Source: Streptococcus mitis (lineage in GTDB: Bacteria > Bacillota > Bacilli > Lactobacillales > Streptococcaceae). From it: a DNA stretch of 7,782 nt. Below are positions 5,956 through 7,782 of the stretch, piece by piece. The notes beneath the pieces are model-generated. The model had not been told where the DNA came from and made no database searches. It worked only from the letters and a program-made list of their open reading frames with translations. The DNA is taken from NCBI RefSeq assembly GCF_009496155.1, contig NZ_WIJP01000028.1, positions 1 to 7,782 on the forward strand. Reading direction: 5' to 3'. Position numbers and translations under genes: made by a program. Each line of letters begins with the position of its first letter. Positions within the stretch are counted from its first letter, which is position 1.

Positions 5956-6203
5956 GAGACATTTCCAAAGTCTACAGTTCACTTCATCTTAAATTAATTT
6001 TTGTAGTTCAACCTTAATTAATAGATTTTATACTTAACAAAAGCATACAACACTTCACTTTGAACCAACATTTATACTATATTTCGTATTAGGCACTTCT
6101 GTAATTGTTTTTCTAAAATACAATCTTAAAATATCCTAAAATATAACAAAAAAAGTTTTGTCAAAAACAATTCCTGAAGAAACTGGAGTAATCTTCCCAC
6201 AAG
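5956..6203. other. Gap without an intact gene
   Basis: AT-rich DNA between the recombinase and the terminator shared with pezT. No rho-independent terminator is seen directly after the recombinase; a 7-bp all-A/T stem (5993-5999 with 6016-6022) is not convincing. A minus-strand frame of 26 codons (6135 to stop 6055-6057) reads DILRLYFRKTITEVPNTKYS and onward to a stop, and looks mildly protein-like. It is preceded by an in-frame stop and has no start. The right edge holds the tail of the plus-strand scrap listed at 6146-6214. The stretch is best read as worn accessory DNA. Confidence 0.4.
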
Positions 6204-6214
6204 AAAACGCATAA
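6146..6214 (+). pseudogene. Possible C-terminal remnant of a lost gene ending at the terminator
   Basis: In one plus-strand frame the codons after an in-frame stop (6143-6145) read T, K, K, then VLSKTIPEETGVIFPQENA, and end with TAA at 6212-6214. The composition is protein-like, the stop is inside the first arm of a strong terminator hairpin, and no start or Shine-Dalgarno is present, so it may be the surviving 3' end of a gene replaced on its left side. It is only about 22 codons and unrecognised; chance is quite possible. Confidence 0.25.
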
Positions 6215-6249
6215 TATCAAGCTTTCAACACCTGATACTATGCGTTTTT
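6204..6249. terminator. Bidirectional rho-independent terminator between recombinase and pezT
   Basis: AAAACGCATA and TATCA on the left arm pair with TGATA and TATGCGTTTT on the right arm, with one mismatched pair (A213/C237) inside the stem and a loop at about 6219-6231. On the plus strand the stem runs into GTTTTTCTG; on the minus strand into GTTTTCTTG. It sits between two convergent units, the rightward recombinase and the leftward pezAT operon, and can serve both. Confidence 0.75.
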
Positions 6250-6315
6250 CTGATTTTAAAGACTTTTTAAATCCTAAATAGACTATATTTTAAAACTCAA
6301 GATCTAACAACCATT

Positions 6316-7074
6316 TCAATTAGTTAAATCTTTCAATCTTTCTTCTCCAGATTTAAGCATATCCTTCTCTACTTGACTCCACTCCCCAAACAGTAACTCT
6401 TGAAGAACATCTGCCGCTGAAGTTGTATTTTCTTTTGCATCATATACACAACCTCTATCTCGTTGGTAAATTTGAATTCTTTCAAAGATAGCTAGTTCTT
6501 CCAATTGTCGTGTATTATCAACTAGATGATTTACAATGAAATCATGATGTTCTTTTGGAGTTGCGCGTGCTTGATTTGGGTTAATAGCGTACAGTTCTTC
6601 GTATCGGATAAGGGTGCTCAGATAGGACAGCTTAGGCTTTGTCGCAATCAAGGCTAATTGTATTTCATATCCCCTACTTTTCAAGAGTTGTGCTGTTTTC
6701 TTTGGAACATCAATAGTTCGTAAAGTTCCCTCTATCAAAAGATTGTATCCCAAATGACTCAATTCTGTTACTAAAGACTCTACCATTTTACCTGCAAAAT
6801 CTTTGGTGTATTCAACACTATCTTTGCCATATTCTTGCTGAAGCTCTAAATAGTGTGGATGCTGAGATCGAAAACTATCTCCATCAATGATAACAATATT
6901 TCCTTGAAATTCTTTCTGTTTAATACGATGAATTGTAGTCTTACCAGCACCACTTTGCCCTCCAAGTAAAATCGCTATAGGTTGCTTACTGGACTTTTTT
7001 CCTCTTGTCAATGAGCGAACGTTCCGAGCTAAAGCATGTTTGAATTCGCTATCACTATAATCTTGGATTTTCAT
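6316..7074 (-). CDS. pezT: PezT zeta toxin, UDP-N-acetylglucosamine kinase
   Basis: The 252 residues match the known pneumococcal zeta toxin length (about 253) and sequence as remembered. Zeta toxins phosphorylate UDP-GlcNAc at the 3'-hydroxyl, which blocks MurA and peptidoglycan synthesis. The P-loop is GGQSGAGKTT (38-47, Lys45), the general base Asp66 lies in IIDGD, substrate-loop residues are in NLLIEGTLRT (111-120), and the ATP-site arginines Arg157 and Arg170 are present, so the toxin looks active. It is co-transcribed with pezA upstream; the pezA stop and the pezT start share one base (TAATG, 7076-7072), indicating translational coupling. The C-terminal tail (KDMLKSGEERLKDLTN) differs a little from the version I recall. 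The gene ends before the bidirectional terminator at 6204-6249. Confidence 0.95.
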   Translation of the reverse strand: MKIQDYSDSEFKHALARNVRSLTRGKKSSKQPIAILLGGQSGAGKTTIHRIKQKEFQGNIVIIDGDSFRSQHPHYLELQQEYGKDSVEYTKDFAGKMVESLVTELSHLGYNLLIEGTLRTIDVPKKTAQLLKSRGYEIQLALIATKPKLSYLSTLIRYEELYAINPNQARATPKEHHDFIVNHLVDNTRQLEELAIFERIQIYQRDRGCVYDAKENTTSAADVLQELLFGEWSQVEKDMLKSGEERLKDLTN

Positions 7075-7550
7075 TAAGCTACCATCCGTTTTTCAGATAT
7101 CTCTAACATACGTTCAATTCCATCCAAATAACCGCTATATCTCTCTATTTCATCAAAAGTTTCTGCTAAATAGATATTCGTATGAATCAAGTTAGATAGA
7201 TCATCACTCATTAAAATCCAAGGATTAGATTCATCATCAATACCAATTCCCTGACTATCTTGATAACGATAAAGTCGAGATAATAGATTAGCACCTCTTT
7301 CTTTCACAATTTCAATTTTTAAAGTCAATTCATAATCTTCAACAGGATTGAGCATTTTATCCTCTCCTACAATATCGACATAAGATACATTAAACTTCTG
7401 GCATATGATATCTATTAGTTCCGTAGAGACTGAACTAGTTCCATTTTCATACCGACTCAAGCTATTTCGAGAAATTCCTATAATTCGGGCAAATTCGGGT
7501 TGGGTCAAGTCATGTGTTTTACGTAAGGATTTTATGTTTTTTCCAATCAT
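7074..7550 (-). CDS. pezA: PezA antitoxin and operon repressor
   Basis: At 158 residues it has the expected length. Residues 1-66 are an XRE/Cro-type helix-turn-helix domain (LTQPEFARIIGISRNSLSRY as recognition region); the helical remainder (about 75-158, ending ISEKRMVA) is the part known in PezA to bind PezT and occlude its ATP site. PezA alone and with PezT represses its own promoter. Shine-Dalgarno AAAGGAG lies 6 bases before ATG 7550 (complement of 7557-7563). It is first in a two-gene operon with pezT, overlapping by one base. No lesions are seen. Confidence 0.95.
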   Translation of the reverse strand: MIGKNIKSLRKTHDLTQPEFARIIGISRNSLSRYENGTSSVSTELIDIICQKFNVSYVDIVGEDKMLNPVEDYELTLKIEIVKERGANLLSRLYRYQDSQGIGIDDESNPWILMSDDLSNLIHTNIYLAETFDEIERYSGYLDGIERMLEISEKRMVA

Positions 7551-7567
7551 GGGAAACTCCTTTCATT

Positions 7568-7584
7568 TGATAATACCATTATAA
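7568..7584 (-). promoter_or_regulatory. pezAT promoter -10 with overlapping operator-like palindrome
   Basis: The minus strand carries an extended -10, TGTTATAAT (TATAAT at 7583-7578), 15 bases upstream of the pezA Shine-Dalgarno; no good -35 is visible because that position falls in the upstream terminator stem. The -10 overlaps a dyad, ATAAT-ACC-ATTAT at 7570-7582, with an outer matching pair at 7568/7584. PezA is known to bind a palindrome overlapping its promoter, so this is the likely operator. Confidence 0.6.
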
Positions 7585-7589
7585 CATTT

Positions 7590-7617
7590 AAAAAAATAAA
7601 CGCACCATTTTTGGTGC
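7590..7617 (-). terminator. Terminator of the gene upstream of pezA
   Basis: On the minus strand GCACCA (7617-7612), loop AAAA and TGGTGC (7607-7602) are followed by GTTTATTTTTTT. It begins 1 base after the stop codon of the leftward gene at 7619 and separates that gene from pezAT. Confidence 0.8.
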
Positions 7618-7618
7618 A

Positions 7619-7782
7619 TTATTTATTATTTTTCCTAAATCTCTCTAAATTCTTCTCCAATTGTTCCTTATGAAGTTGATTTTTAGCTTCCTTTAATGTG
7701 TCGTCCAAAGTTTCTTCTCTATAAGTTGCTTCTGTTTTTAGTTGTTCTGATTCTTGATCTGGAGTGAAAATGATATCTAGCA
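7619..7782 (-). CDS. C-terminal end of an unrecognised gene, runs off the right edge
   Basis: The last 53 codons of a leftward gene enter from the right edge. They begin LDIIFTPDQESEQLKTEA and end QLEKNLERFRKNNK with TAA at 7619-7621. The tail is strongly charged (Lys, Glu, Arg) and predicted to be one long helix, perhaps coiled coil. This is typical of the C-termini of relaxases, primases and other mobilisation or replication proteins on integrative elements, but nothing here is diagnostic and I do not assign a function. It is followed immediately by its own terminator and lies upstream of pezA in the same direction. Confidence 0.7.
   Translation of the reverse strand, partial: LDIIFTPDQESEQLKTEATYREETLDDTLKEAKNQLHKEQLEKNLERFRKNNK

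Noticed and set aside
5993..6022. Stem ATTAATT/AATTAAT as terminator of the recombinase
   Set aside because: All A/T pairs, a 16-base loop and no following T tract; the hairpin at 6204-6249 is far stronger.
1..7782. CRISPR array, tRNA or rRNA genes, BOX elements
   Set aside because: No regularly spaced direct repeats, no tRNA cloverleaf or rRNA-like GC-rich stretch, and no BOX-type sequence was noticed on reading both strands.

Overview
The window looks like a mobile, AT-rich accessory region of a mitis-group Streptococcus, most likely S. pneumoniae or a close relative. Two things point there. The toxin-antitoxin pair at 6316-7550 reads as an almost textbook PezAT, the zeta-toxin system of pneumococcal pathogenicity island 1. 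The decayed insertion sequence at 244-1145 matches the IS630-Spn1 type as I remember it. Species and island assignment are inference from protein memory, not from a search.

Layout, left to right. (1) 1-119, minus: the first 39 codons of a transposase (IS1182-like) leaving the window, preceded by hairpin terminators at 145-204. (2) 244-1145: a multiply broken IS630-type element. It abuts a degenerate minus-strand gene fragment (1141-1365), which it appears to have cut. (3) 1431-5000: two convergent, tail-to-tail genes, a 759-residue STAND-type P-loop NTPase (+) and a divergent serine hydroxymethyltransferase (SHMT)-like PLP enzyme (-). Their stop ends overlap by 17 bp. They are enclosed by a perfect 30-bp inverted repeat that contains the shared Shine-Dalgarno sequence. 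(4) 5059-5955, plus: an intact tyrosine recombinase just outside the right repeat. (5) 5956-6315: a gap with coding scraps and a strong bidirectional terminator. (6) 6316-7550, minus: pezT and pezA in one operon. (7) 7619-7782, minus: the C-terminal end of an unrecognised gene with its own terminator.

The main discovery candidate is region 3 plus 4. Each repeat holds a tyrosine-recombinase-like core site: two imperfect 10-bp arms around a 7-bp spacer. Start codons lie only a few bases inside the repeats, and the best promoter (extended -10, 1420-1428) lies just outside the left one. Inversion between the repeats would therefore swap which coding sequence, NTPase or SHMT-like enzyme, sits behind the fixed outer promoter and ribosome-binding site. 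The adjacent recombinase is the natural candidate catalyst. This would be a phase-variable either/or switch between a signalling or defence-type NTPase and a modified one-carbon/amino-acid enzyme. I know of no described system with this gene pair. The inversion itself is inferred and has not been observed.

PezAT would tend to hold the region in the population, while the dead IS and gene scraps show repeated insertion and decay around the cassette.
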